Positions 11,647-23,779 of a DNA stretch of 64,000 nt are shown piece by piece (the stretch's first letter is position 1; the number at the start of each line of letters is the position of its first letter). Under the pieces are notes generated by a model. It was not told the DNA's origin. It saw nothing but the letters and a program-made list of their open reading frames with translations, and did not search any database. The position numbers were made by a program, and so were the translations under genes. Source of the stretch: Polytrichum commune (taxonomy: Eukaryota > Streptophyta > Polytrichopsida > Polytrichales > Polytrichaceae); the NCBI GenBank assembly GCA_950295325.1, contig OX485807.1:31901666-31965665 (forward strand), read 5' to 3'.

Positions 11647-12335
11647 AGGTAGAGGGTGCTAAAACCAACACCCCATCCAAAACCAACACCTATAAACGCC
11701 TCCCAATTGCCAACACTCTACAACCTTGAACCATACTCAGCAGTGTAGGAGTGTCTGGGCCCACGGAGTGACGGGTGCCATTAGTGGTGCTACCTCATAG
11801 TGACCTCCACTACCTTCATGTAGGGTAGGTAACGGGCTCCACTCTATCTTGGGTTGGCTCAAGGTGGGATTAGGGTAGCTTGTCAATGCCTATTCTAGCC
11901 ATTCTATTCACAACGCCAAGGAGGTAGCCCACAAAGCACAAAACAGTCATTTCCTGGGATGCAAGGTGATGGTTTTGCAAGTGAATTGGGTGGGATCATG
12001 GAGGTAGTTGTGTGGCTTTGCATACCATTACTACTCGGGCTTTGATGTAGTTTGGGTCTAGTACCCAACTTTGTTGTGTTGGTTCTAGGCAATGAAGATG
12101 GGGGTCCTCATCATATGCGAGGTTGCCATACACGGGGCCTATGAATTGGTTTAAGGAAGCTAGTAGTTTTGACTTTGAATATTCATCAAATATTCAATTG
12201 AGACTAAAAATGTTTTTTCTTTCTTGATACCTATGTTTAGACCAAAGGCTAATATGAATATATATTTTATATATCAACCACATAGCCATATGTATGTGTA
12301 ATAGCTTAAAGTGTTGATTTAAGCACCCTCTACCT
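11647..12335. mobile_element. TA-flanked 689-bp TIR element
   Basis: The left terminus AGGTAGAGGGTGCTAAAACC and the right terminus AGGTAGAGGGTGCTTAAATC (reverse complement) match at nearly all positions over 25 bp. TA flanks both sides (11645-11646 and 12336-12337). The first bases AGGTAG are shared with the 380-bp family-T MITEs, suggesting a related mobilising transposase. No coding region is recognised inside. Confidence 0.8.
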
Positions 12336-12583
12336 TACCTTATATTCAAAGACATTAAATGTGTCAAAGTCTGCATGTGTTGTGTTGTCAACACCCTCAT
12401 CGCATATAAGTCGGGTATCCTTCTGATGAGTCTGTTGACTACCACCTATCCCACCCAAGATAAGGTTAACCACATTGGGGTTGATGTTGTATCATTCTTA
12501 TAGAATCTCAATCTAGGATATTATTTTCTTCTTGTTTTTTCACTCCACAAGTTCTCACAATCATAACATGATTTGTAATAAAA

Positions 12584-12597
12584 GGGGGGGGGGGGGG
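12584..12597 (+). repeat. G14 homopolymer
   Basis: Uninterrupted run of 14 G after AAAA. Confidence 0.9.
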
Positions 12598-12951
12598 ATG
12601 TTATGCTAATTCTTTTGCCAAAGTAGAAGCTTATGGTTTAGGGCATGGTTATGATAGTTTCTGTTGAGAACAAGACTCTTGAAATCAGATTGAGTTTACT
12701 GTATTGGTTCATGATTTCCGAAATTAGGGCTTTTGATATAAGGGAAAACCGTCATTAAGTGATTGAACAATAGAGTTATCTTGAAACTCTAAGGGTGGAC
12801 CATCTTTAGTTAGGGCCTCTATCCTGTGTATGAAGCCTCACCCACAAAAAGTCTTGGTGAAGGCTTTAACAAAATAAGGGTCAATAGATTCCAATGTCAA
12901 AATGTACCCTAGTGTCTAGCTAGGTACCCAACTGTCTCGACACCCCTTGGC

Positions 12952-13305
12952 GTTCCCACGTCTATATCAACGTTCCCATTGTTATAACCGCGTTTCCAAC
13001 TTGATAACAACATCCCCACATCTATGACATCATGACCATTTTGATTGCAATGTTCCCACGTATATAACGGTGTTCCCAATTCAATAGTCGCGTTCCCACA
13101 TTGATAGCATCGTTCTCATTGCTATATATGTGTTTCCAAGTAACAACATTTCCACGACCACAACATCATTCCCATGTTGATATCAATGTTCCTACGTGTA
13201 TGACATTGTTCCCGTGTCAATAGCAACGTTCCCACACTAGTGATAGTGTTCCTATGGCTAGAGAGTGTTCCCACATCAATATCAATACCCCTACCGCTAT
13301 ATCAA
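12952..13305. repeat. 20-bp periodic array, about 18 units
   Basis: About 18 successive units with consensus close to GTTCCCACRTNGATANCAAC. By eye, 16 of 18 are exactly 20 bp; one is 16 and one 19. Individual units differ at many positions, yet spacing and the GTTCCCA head are kept. The array ends about 120 bp before the start of the Harbinger transposase relic and may be its 5' subterminal region. Confidence 0.85.
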
Positions 13306-13424
13306 CTTTCCCATGCTTTGCAGGCCCAACATACCATCACACATTCCCAATCCTCACTCAACATCATTCCCATTTCTCATACAAACTCACACTCAAACCT
13401 TTCACGTCATCTTGAACATCGAGC

Positions 13425-14543
13425 ATGGAGTTTGCACCCTTTGTTGAATCGGACGATAGCTCAAGTACGGACATTGACGAAGAGATTTTGCTCGAGTGGA
13501 GGAGGGCATCTTGATTGTCTTCACAATGATGATGCTTTTGTTTGATAGAATTCTTTAATTCCAACGAGTTGGAGGAAGGATGACATACTATTGTCAACCA
13601 CAACATTGGCATGAATGAAATCATGGCGTGTGCAAGAGTGGTACCACCTTTATTGAAGGTTTCTTACAATTTTTTCCATTCTAGAGTTTGATGAGTTATG
13701 TTCTCTTGTATGTCCTACAATCCGTAATAATGCTCATTCTATAGGTGATTTTAAGTTACATCGGGGAGATCAACGAAGCTTACACCTGAGCAACATTTGT
13801 TCAATTTCATAATGTACATGAAGCACGATAATATGATACCATACAATTCGTTTCGTTGGAATGTGTCACATTCATCTTTGTGTGATGATACTCTCTTCAT
13901 AGCTTCATACATCAATGGCTCTATTGAACACAAATTTTTGTGACCGGACGAAAATGAGAGGCGACATTTGAGTACCCTAAACCCTCATTTCCCGGGTTGC
14001 GTTGGTATCATGGATGTTACATTTGTGGAAACTCGCCATCCTTTGAATAACCCACCTCACTCCAAGTGGTTTAATGGGAGGGGAAAAATTCACATGAGAA
14101 TTTGTTTATGCATTTGGATTTAGGTTTTTTGGATTTTTTTAATGATGTCACAATACCCTAGAATTCCAAATCTCTACAAAGCGGCATGATCATCTCACTA
14201 ACGCATAGTCCTATTTGAATATCTCTTTCTGGATCCAAGATACCAAGGTGAAAACATGTTCATAATGCGGCCATTGAATATTGATGAAGATGCCTTGAGT
14301 ACTTACAATAAGATACACATTGGGTTTTGTGTTCGGGTTGAACGGGGAATTGGTGGGTTGGAGCACAAGTTTTGAAAACTCATGAAATGGTATAAGGCTT
14401 TAAAGGTAAAATACGACCACCTCTTTTGAGCCACAACACTTATGACCAACTACCTTCACCATAGGCACATGGACTTTGCCAATGAGGTCACTGGAGCCCA
14501 TATAATCAATGAGAATGAGCATGGGTGGGAGGAATATTATTAG
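13425..14543 (+). pseudogene. PIF/Harbinger (DDE_4-type) transposase relic
   Basis: The relic starts with ATG at 13425, encoding MEFAPFVESDDSSST followed by an acidic stretch and LLEWRRA, then a stop. Further downstream, in shifting frames, come GCVGIMDVTFVETRHP (about 13993-14040) and HSKWFNGRGK, which fit the first catalytic Asp region. A FNDVTI segment (about 14138-14155) fits the SFxD block around the second Asp. Then YQGENMF, NIDEDALSTYNKIH, VRVERGIGGLEHKF and MTNYLHHRHMDFANEV follow, typical of the C-terminal Glu block and tail of Harbinger transposases. The frame ends at TAG 14541-14543. Several stops and frameshifts make it non-functional. The role in an intact element would be cut-and-paste transposition, usually with a Myb-like second protein. 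Identification is from motif order; no search was run. Confidence 0.8.
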
Positions 14544-14674
14544 TTCCTATCAATGTATCATTGCACTCAAGATTGTATTGTATTTGACTTGTGGACACAA
14601 TTATGATTTCACAATAAAATGGGTTACAACAATGATTCTCACTCATCATGTGAACCATCATCAATTTGTGTCAA

Positions 14675-14845
14675 CATCCACTCACATAAGCCTCAAGTCA
14701 CATATCCTCAAGCAATCCACTCACATAACTCAAGTCACATACTCACCTCCAACAATCCACTCACATAAGCTAAAGTTATATAGCCTCAAGTCGCATAGCC
14801 TCAAGCAATCCAATCACATAACCTCAAGTCACATAGCCTCAATAT
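14675..14845 (+). repeat. Degenerate tandem repeat, ACTCACATAA..CTCAAGTCACATA
   Basis: The words CTCAAGTCACATA and CAATCCACTCACATAA alternate about five times with a loose period near 39 bp. Confidence 0.7.
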
Positions 14846-15517
14846 GAGCAAAACAATTACTTCATGATAAAAATGTGGTATATAAATTTGCATTAATGCA
14901 CTAACCAACCAACTAGGGCTCATACTTAAAATCCACATATGTAACCACACTACACAAGAACCTACACTCGCCTCAAAAATCCTCAATAAGTCATGAGCTT
15001 TATTTTTCCATCCTTCTCACTCAACACTCTCACGTACCTCTACCATTTTCATTATGTTGGAAATCTCCACACTGGTTGCTTTTGTATTGTTTTTCCTATA
15101 TCTAGCCACTAGTAAGTATTCCCTAGCCTCACATGAAGACTCTAATAGCTTGGTCGTGGCAACTATACTCTTTGCTTGAGTTGATCATAACAAAATCTTT
15201 GCTTTTGTTTGTGATTTATTATAACCACCAGTGTCAATGGAATTGCATCGGTTGGAAGTAGTGACACAAAGTTTACTGAAGATTCTATACCGGTGCACTA
15301 CTTGATATATTCAGTGCATCGTTTTTCCGATGAGCAGTAACTCATTAGATAGGAGGACCCTCCATAGATTGCATTATTTTCAACATATTCTATCTTGCAT
15401 GACCATCCGTTTGTCACAATTGCACGAACACCACATCACTTTGCAAACATGTTCTATCACCTGCATCGTTCAAATTCCCAATTTTTACTTCCTTGAGTGC
15501 ATCTCTTAACCTCTCCT

Positions 15518-15886
15518 TCAAAGTGTCCCTTGCAAGATGTTGTGCGGGAAGTTTTGAATGTAATCTACATACACCTTCTTCTTGCATCCTTTAGAGTATT
15601 TGCCAAAATGTAGGTAATAAGCTCCAACCAATATACCCAGTTGCACGGATTCCATTACGGCACATGGATCCTTGGGAGGTTTATCATCGTGGATAGCACA
15701 TGATTGCGTACCCATGAGGGCATGTGCCTAGCCTAGCCCTTCCACCACACACTTGTCCTCACTATTGGAGGCAAGAGTCTCCAAAATAATAAGCTCATTG
15801 TCATCCAATGAGCCATCCATGGTGTTGGTGCCTTTATAACGAGCGTCTTGTATAAGTTGCTTAAATGGAGTGCCACCACAATCCAT
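15518..15886 (-). pseudogene. Decayed ORF of unknown origin
   Basis: From ATG at 15886 the minus strand stays open for 123 codons except for one TAG in the middle. The translation begins MDCGGTPFKQLIQDARYKG and continues through an acidic segment to GAYYLHFGKYSKGCKKKVYV. The amino-acid mix looks coding, unlike neighbouring random frames. No family is recognised. It lies about 1 kb beyond the Harbinger relic and could be part of the same or another transposon. Confidence 0.4.
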
Positions 15887-16151
15887 TTAAAAAGGCCATG
15901 CCACTCCATTCTCTACATATGCACATTACAACCAAATTAGCAAAATAGTTTACAAAAAAACAAAAAAAAAGTAAAAATCGTATCAAAAGTTCCATGAATT
16001 TGTATTAAAAGAAACAATCACCTCTCATGTCAATTCTTAGGATTTCCAGTACATTACTTCCCTATTGGTAATTATAAATGTAGAATGCATTCAATATTAA
16101 ACACCTTATTTTTCTTACAAATTTTTGATAGCCTTTAATTTTTAGCTGATT

Positions 16152-16162
16152 GGGGGGGGGGG
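16152..16162 (+). repeat. G11 homopolymer
   Basis: Uninterrupted run of 11 G. Confidence 0.9.
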
Positions 16163-16726
16163 TTTGCATTGTGAATTGGCATTTTAATAACGGGATTGCA
16201 TTGTTGTGGTATGGCAAGAAGAAAACACAATAGAAATTAATTACACCAACAAGATTGTAATGAAGAATGCAAGTAGAGTGCAACCTTAAATTTTAGTGGT
16301 GTATACACTCACTAATGAAGGAGCATTTCCAAAGTGCATTGGAACTATAAAGGGGGAGGATGAAGATTCCTTAGCTTACCTAAGATGCGCCTAGAAGAAA
16401 AGAAGGTTCTAAAGTTTGAATCCTAGTATCTTGATAAGATTGGAGGGTGCATAGTTATTTCCTAACCCTTCACACCATAATTGTTTGTTACAAGGTTTGA
16501 ATGGGACTATAGTTGAATGTGTTTGTGAACACAATTAAAGTAAATGTTTTTATTTCTTGTATTTATCTTTCTTGTATTTGAATGCAACCTTTTTTTTTTG
16601 GAGTAGGTAGTTGTGCAAAATTTCATGTATTGTCATAATTGATTGTATTTCTTGTTTTGTTTTATTTGTGTTTACAACTTGTCTATTTCAGCTTGTATGT
16701 TTTGTTATCTCCATGTTTATTGGTAA

Positions 16727-16932
16727 CCCTTTACCACCCAACATTTCCACCCATTGGATGTAACTCTCAAACTGGACCGTCTAATAGATGTCAACATATG
16801 CCAGTGACTCCTTAACCATTGTATCAACCAAGTGCCTTGTGTTCTCATTATAATCCTCCTAGTTGATTTTTGGCACTTGATGTGGAGTCCAGTCATTGAA
16901 GCCATAACCACTCTGCGACACAAATGAATCAA
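16727..16932 (-). pseudogene. Decayed ORF fragment of unknown origin
   Basis: In one minus-strand frame the peptide runs SGYGFNDWTPHQVPKIN, stop, EDYNENTRHLVDTMVKESL...VDIY, stop, TVQFESYIQWVEMLGGKG. It is preceded by a splice-like TTTGTGTCGCAG. Coding-like composition with two TAG codons suggests a dead transposon-borne exon, possibly belonging with 15518-15886. Function unknown. Confidence 0.38.
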
Positions 16933-16939
16933 TATTCAC

Positions 16940-19170
16940 TTTATTGCATTTCACAAATGAGATATTAAACACATATGCTACTAAACCTCTCAATCCATGC
17001 CTCAATAAGAGTTGGGGCCCACCTTTGTGGTGACATGTAGAGTCATGTTATTGTAGGATAGTAATAGTACTAATCCTCAGCATTTTATGGGTCTCCTTCA
17101 CCATTATGCTCATCCTTCAAGACTCCTCTAAGGAGAGCCAACTGACAACTCACAAATGGTCAACAATGGGAACAGAGCCACAAGGATATACGCCAGAAAA
17201 CTACAATCTAACTTGGTTTCTGTCTTGAAATTATCGAGGTAGTGGTTAAATTTCCTAAAGAATTGAATTCAAACCAAACATGACCATGTTGACCACATAA
17301 CCTCTTTAACCGATTGTTTACGACTCGGAAAGAAGAAAAATTAGATGTTGACCTATGAACCATCGCCATTCCCGATTAACCCCACGAAGAACCCACATGA
17401 CCTCCACATCCAAAGCCCGGACCTAATTGAGAGGGTTGCATGGCTCCAACAAAGGAGGAAAATGTTGTGCGCCACAAGACTGTTGAGGAAGCCCGGAATG
17501 TATGAAACGTTATGATCCTCTCATGTGTACCTAAAGGACGAGGATGTCGCCACAAGGGGGTTGAAAGAACCCCAAGACATGTAGCTTGTTATGGAGTAGC
17601 ATTAAGCAGCATGTGTACATGGAATTGGATAACATAAGAATGGAGACATGACAATTACGTGATGTTGAGGCAAAGCTCACACACCAAAATGATACAAGAC
17701 TATGGAGTTGATTGCATTTTGGAATCCCAGCCAATTGAATGTTGCATGAGCCCTACAATATTAAGGAGGAGTTGATGTCAAATGGTCATGGTGTGATCTC
17801 AACAATTGGACATGAAGTGTTTCAATTGCATATTCACCAAATTAACCATCATACACCAAGTGTGCGTGCAAACATGCTCAATAGCCGCACCATTTACAAG
17901 TGGCAAATTTGCATTCCAACACATAATATATATTTGTTCACAATAGCCACACATGGAGCTGGAAATGAAATGAGTTCCACATTCAGATCATTACACAAAG
18001 TTGCAACCACACATGGTGCTTATATTGTTCATATATGTGTCCACATGTTTGCTATAGTCACACATGGAGCTTGTACAATAAACTGCCTACTTGTAGTGTC
18101 TAGAGTCCACAATGATACATGGTGGTGATTTTATTGAAACATCTCTGAAACATAGTTGTGCGTGAAGTTGTCATGTCCACATATGCGCATCAACTCAAAG
18201 CATGCACAACCCTAAGAAATGAACGAGTGTGCATGCAAGCTGATACAAACCACCAAAACCCAAAACATTTATGGCAATGGTAGAATTAACTGAGGAGGAA
18301 TGAAAACTAGTTTCTTCGATACCTCAATCTTCGCTCAACAACGCCTGACCTAACAGATCATATCGCATAACCTAACGCATCAGATCCTTAGCCGTGGCTA
18401 GAGGTAAACAAAGAGGAGCTCGTCTGGAACATTGAAGCTCCCTTGATCTCGCTTCTCTCAATCTCGCTCCAACCTGGTGCTCCAAACATTCAATCTCGCT
18501 CCCTCGATCTCGCTTCAAACCAGTGCCCGGGAAGTTTTTGGGCATAGTCGGTCAAGATCCTAGTGTGTCTAAATCCAGCCGCTTACATTTTGACATCTTC
18601 CGGTTCTGCTTTCATTCAATTTGGGCATATTCTATAGATTCCTCTTAAATGATCGGTAATTCTCCTGAAGTCTCCAACTTCAACCGGTTATTTCTCAAAC
18701 TCAACCAGTTCATCTGTAACTAACTGACAGTTCTCCCCGGACAGTGCTCCAAACCTCAGCAATTCACTTGATCGGCAACTCAACCTTTGATCGCGACTCA
18801 GAGTAGCCCACCTTTCACTCACAATATCTCATTGGATCATCTTTTCACTCACAATAGCACATGATCTCATAAGAGCACATGATCCTAGAATAACACCTGA
18901 TCTCACAAGAGCACACGGAGCACTCGGAGAAGAGCTCAAGCTTGGAGAGGAAGCAAATGAATTCGGTTGAATCAAGAAGGGGTGGGTGACGATCCATATG
19001 CAGGACTGAGGCCCAAACTACGTCGCAACCCAATTAATATAGACACCACCAAATTTTGCTACTGAGTGTAAACATGGACCTTTGACATGTGACACCAAAA
19101 TAAAAAGAGCTATGAAACCCCGTACTACAACCTCTATTCGAGCCGATTACAACGTATTTACGATTTTTTA
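16940..19170. other. Unassigned transposon-like debris
   Basis: A plus-strand frame around 17380-17680 gives coiled-coil-like remnants (YMELDNIRMET, QLRDVEAKLTHQND) broken by stops. The words CACACATGGAGCT and CACACATGGTGCT repeat at 17940-18080. The stretch 18290-19030 has repeated CTCGATCTCGCT and GATCTCA..AGAGCACA words. No intact gene is seen. Confidence 0.3.
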
Positions 19171-19179
19171 TTTTATTTT

Positions 19180-19345
19180 TTATTATTATTTTGGAGACAA
19201 ATGGTCAACAGGCCAGCGCCAAAGCACAAGAGGCAGTTGACCACCTGGCAAGTTCTACGTCATGTAGAGAGGAGATTTCACAGCTGGGAATCGAACCGCC
19301 AACCTCTTCCTTGAGATTTGGGTATCTCTCCACCATTTACGGATA
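19180..19345 (-). repeat. SINE-like element (family S1)
   Basis: Read on the minus strand, it runs TGGTGGAGAGATACCC, then GGTTCGATTCC (a full polymerase III B-box match), then CAGCTGTGAAATC and a 3' part unrelated to tRNA. The fragment at 6647-6722 is a second copy in the opposite orientation. The A-box-like GTGGAGAGATA lies a suitable distance upstream of the B box. The 3' end is uncertain. Confidence 0.65.
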
Positions 19346-19507
19346 ATTCTAATGTTATGAATTTGATCAAAAACAAGACTCGCATTGTGTTGTATACAAT
19401 TTTATACCATAGCAATTGGACAGTTATTAACTGATCACTCGGCAACAAAACAATGTAGTAGGAGTGTCACCCTAGTGTCATGTGTGATTATGTGTGGTGT
19501 TTTATTT

Positions 19508-19519
19508 GGGGGGGGGGGG
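19508..19519 (+). repeat. G12 homopolymer
   Basis: Uninterrupted run of 12 G. Confidence 0.9.
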
Positions 19520-19529
19520 TTACTCTCGT

Positions 19530-22180
19530 GCATAGATATGAACCACTTGAGATGAAAACAAATTTCAAGGGGACTATGAATAAATGCGCATCTTCATAAA
19601 ATAAAAAATTATATGCTTGATGAATATTCTTGAATATATTTAGTTTATTTTGAAAATGATTTCCAATATCCTACATATTGACTTTGAAACATACATAAGA
19701 CTTTAGTTTATCATATTTTGTAGGGGAAGATCGGTTCCCCCCTCCACATGCTTTTACTCCTCGGAAGGAGCATATAATCGACCAACAAACATGAAGTTCA
19801 TGGGGTCCTTACAACTTAGAGCCGACAATCACCTCCTCTCAATCAAATTTGGGGACACCCATAACTCTATAGAATTTTGTTTCCATTTATGTCATTATCT
19901 TACGCATTGCGTGTTGTCTTGGCGCACACATTTCGATGAACTTGGAATTTTCATAATAGTCTTCATGTTGAGATAACATAGTTTGAATCGCACTAATTGC
20001 GGTATCCCATGGTTATATTTGCGGGGCCCTCATGAATGAATGCATACTGCTTAATAATGTTATGAATGGCATATGAATTGCCATATTATTTTTTATATGC
20101 CCATGTGATTTCCAACCTATGAATGGGAAGATCCAACCACTAGTTATGTATTGGCCAGTTTAGTTGAGAACCAAGTGTTTTCAAGGATATTTTATTCCAT
20201 GTTGTGAGCACCAAAATTTCCTTGGACACTAGTTACGACCTTCTACACCCTAACCTTTATAATGCCACCCTCTATAATGTCACTCCCTCTCTTATATCCC
20301 GAAACTCTAAGGAATGGATGTGCTCAATTTAAATATCTTCCTTGTTGTCACATTTCCCTCTCGTATATCAAGGCCAAAGAATTTAGACCACATATTCTTA
20401 CACCCATCATGTTAACGTCTCTGTCATTATTGCAATGTTGACTTTGTGTTATTCCATAATGTCACATGCTATACTTATTTTATTATTCTCACATATCCGT
20501 GTTAACACTATAGACCTCCTTCATATTAAGTGCACTTTGGTTGCCACAAGCATGATATTATGAAAGTTACAATGTAAATTGATGCCCCCTAACCCCTCCC
20601 CCCCCCCCCCCCCCCCCCTCAATAGTTTTGAGAAGATCCAAGGGTCACATGGTTGAAGTTTTAAGTTTGGCAATTGGTGGTATGTTCTTTCCACATGCAC
20701 ATATCCTACTTTAAATCCTAAGAATCTCTCAAAGGTTTGAGAGGCAAAAAGAGGTGGTCTCAAAAATTTCACTCAACTTTCAAAATAGGCTCCAATACAT
20801 GATGAACTAACAAGCTCTTCATAGAAGGTTTTCTCAAAGGAGGATCAAACCCACGGTTTTGTCCCTTTTTGAGAGACTTTGCATATGATTATGATGTACT
20901 CATGCATTTCGCACGTGCTCACAACATGGAACAAAATCTCAAAGAGGTTATACCCAACTATCATAGAATAAATAAATAAAAACAAACAAACCATAAGGGT
21001 TTCAATGCACTCGAGAAGTCATTCTTTGCAATAATTGTGTGGTCTTATGTACATTGGGAGCATGTACTCAATCATTCATATATTGAAACCACCAAAATGA
21101 AGGACAACGGGCAGGCCGAGGACACAAGGCTGTTTGAACTTTGAAGCCTATCCCAAATCCAAACTTCAAAGCATAATTTTTTCAAAAAATCCAATGGATT
21201 CAATTAGCATCTTTTCAATCTCAAGTAAGTCCTAAGCATAATTATGTACCATCATAAAGTATGCTTCAAGAATACTCCTATCAATGTTGGCCATTGAAGG
21301 CAACAATGAGTGAGAGGCAAGGCATGTATGGGAAACTCACGACAAGTTGTTGTTGTGATGTGGATGCCACAATTTTACGTTTCTCAAATCGTACGGCAAA
21401 AGTGTCATAATTTGCAAAGGAGATGAGGATTGGGGAGGAATTAAAAAAGCTGCACCCTAATGGTTTGTTGTACCTCATTTCCATTGGACTGATTTAGGGT
21501 TTACTTTGGTCAAAAACAACGACTTCGGACTTTACATAGAAATGAGCGTTTTTACTCTCCCCTTTGGTAAGTGCTAGAAAACATCACTTGAAGACGAGAG
21601 CAAGTGAGAGGGACGATGAGGATTACAATTCTAAAACCCTTGTTACATCTCAAACTTTTGTACTATTTTGAGTACATATATTTTGTCAAATTGTGTTTCC
21701 TTGGCCCACAAACTTGCAAGATTGAGCTTTAGCTTAAGTTGTGTGTGACAACCCCACGTGTGTTAAGTACACTCCTACCTATTTAATACAATACTCAATA
21801 ATATGACAACCTCAATAGAATGACACAAGTTTTGTAAACCAAACTTTCTAGTTACAATCTACCTCTATAATACGACCGTGACATTGTTAATATTACACTC
21901 CTAAATCTCCAAAATATCATATCATAGAGGTAATAAATGCATATATGGTAGGTCCCACACATGTATAAGAACATAGTTAATATTAATTTTATGTGACTTT
22001 CACAGATGAGATGTGGATTGAATAGATTTCAATGTAAAATGATGTTAAAACATGGGAACTAAGGGAACTAGGTTTTCTATCTCGAAACCTAATCAAGAAA
22101 CCCATTAGCTATTGTCTCTTTTACATTCGTTTTTCACCTAAACCCTAATCCAAGGTGCACAATATGTTTATGAGCATTTT
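19530..22180. other. Intergenic stretch, no gene assigned
   Basis: No recognisable domain on either strand. It contains the C21 tract at 20598-20618 and otherwise unique AT-rich DNA. Confidence 0.3.
20598..20618 (+). repeat. C21 homopolymer
   Basis: Run of 21 C bordered by CCCCT blocks on the 5' side. The length may be imprecise if sequencing slipped. Confidence 0.85.
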
Positions 22181-22194
22181 GAACTCAATAATTA

Positions 22195-22555
22195 TTAGAT
22201 TGCTTTGATCTACATATTGTTGGAAAGCTCTTAAGAGCATAGTTCTTATGGTGGTAGTTTTGTATGATTCCAAGTTATATTGGCAGAGTTATGAGCATTT
22301 GAAGGCATGTAAAGTTTTTGGAATTGATTTCTAGACATTGGTCTACTTTTGCAGATTTTGAGGTCATTTCAAATATGATATTCTTCATCTATACATTGTT
22401 GAAAAGTTATTGAAATTTCTCTTCTTTTGGTGTTAGTTTTGCTCACTATTGAGTTGTATTGGCATAGGTATGACTATTTGAAGGTTAATTGAGTTTTAGA
22501 ATTTGATTTCAAGACAATGATCTACTTTTGCACAGTCTGAGGTTAGTTTTGATCT
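22195..22555. repeat. Two diverged tandem copies of about 180 bp
   Basis: The order TACATTGTTG.AAAG, TAGTTTTG, AGTT.TATTGGCA, TATGA..ATTTGAAGG, then GATCTACTTTTGCA appears at 22205-22355 and again at 22390-22540. A leader or untranslated region of an old retroelement is possible, but no LTR pair or coding region supports this. Confidence 0.55.
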
Positions 22556-23084
22556 GATTATTCAGATTTGCAAATTTTTGCAAATTTATTGAAATATCAC
22601 ATTATTTGGTGGTTGAAATCATGCTCAATTGTTATTTACATTTTTATGGACAAGGGTGCAAGCACGGTAAAGTGGACAACTCTTGATCCTTGCACAAGTT
22701 TAAGTGAAAGTAATTCAAAACAATATATTAACTTTGAATTTTGTGATGAAATTAGAAAAACAATGTTGATCTACAAAGCCAAGCAATTTATGTTGACAAA
22801 ACCAATCATAAAAAATATATACATACTTTAGAAGACAGTGCAAGTGGGTGTGCAAGTGGTCATATTGAATAAGTAATTGTTAAAACTTTGTTTGAAATAT
22901 GATAAAATTACATTGAATAGATGATTTATTAAAAACATATTTGATGATGAACTCAAGCGTATAATAAATTCAAGGAATATGAAAATTGAAATCAAGTTCA
23001 AAATAATTAAGGTCATTGTCGCAACCCTTGCTAGCCCCCTTAACAATCTTGCCAATTTCCATTTCTAGCAAAGGTTACGAGTGC

Positions 23085-23770
23085 TAACCATTTACATTCC
23101 GCCATGCTAATGGTTAGCTCCTCCTACCCCGGACCTTATAGTTCATAGGAGGGGAACCAACCCTCCTACTTTGCTTTTCAGGACTCACCCCTTAATCGGT
23201 AACCAATTCTTAGATGTGGACTTCCATCCATGGAAGTCCAATCTTATGTTGATCATCGCGTTGCCGAAGCAACACTACAACAACCCGAAGTGTACTAGGC
23301 AACTATGGCCTCACATTGGGCCAATGCCCATGGAGGCCGTGCCGTTCGGCCTCGGGTGGGTGAGGCCACACCACCTCACCCATATAAGCCTCTAGGACTC
23401 TAGGCAGGGTCCCTACCCCACCATCAAGAAACCTCTTGTCTCTCTACCAAGAGTTGGGGCCAAGTGGACATTTTCCTTTAGCCGCTGGGCTTAGAAGCCC
23501 CTAGCAGCTTCAGGCCATCATAACTTCTTTGTTATGATCTTTAATGCTAACAAGCGACCACTCCATCTTCATCTGCGCTTCACGTAGATGCCGATAGACT
23601 CATCACTTTCCCCATTCGGGCACGTATTGAGGGAGTTATGCTTGTTTAAACCTTGGCAGTCCCGGGAGGCACTCCCAGGCCATTGCTCTGTATCAGGGCG
23701 CTATCCCAGGACAGCGCCCCACTCAAATTGCCATAACTCCTAGCTCACATATGTAGATTTCATGAGAAAA
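23085..23770. other. GC-richer block, possible retroelement LTR or leader fragment
   Basis: This block is GC-richer than its surroundings. It has a TATA-like CCCATATAAGCC at about 23380 followed by TCTCTCTACC, and repeated weak inverted words (GGACTTCCATCCATGGAAGTCC at about 23218-23239). It resembles an LTR promoter region but has no partner, primer-binding site or coding domain in view. Confidence 0.3.
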
Positions 23771-23779
23771 ATCTACATA

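Noticed and set aside
12952-13305. CRISPR-like array
   Set aside because: Contiguous 20-bp units without unique spacers, in eukaryotic DNA.
19180-19345. Functional tRNA gene
   Set aside because: Has a B box but does not fold as a cloverleaf by eye and has no acceptor stem; SINE origin fits better.
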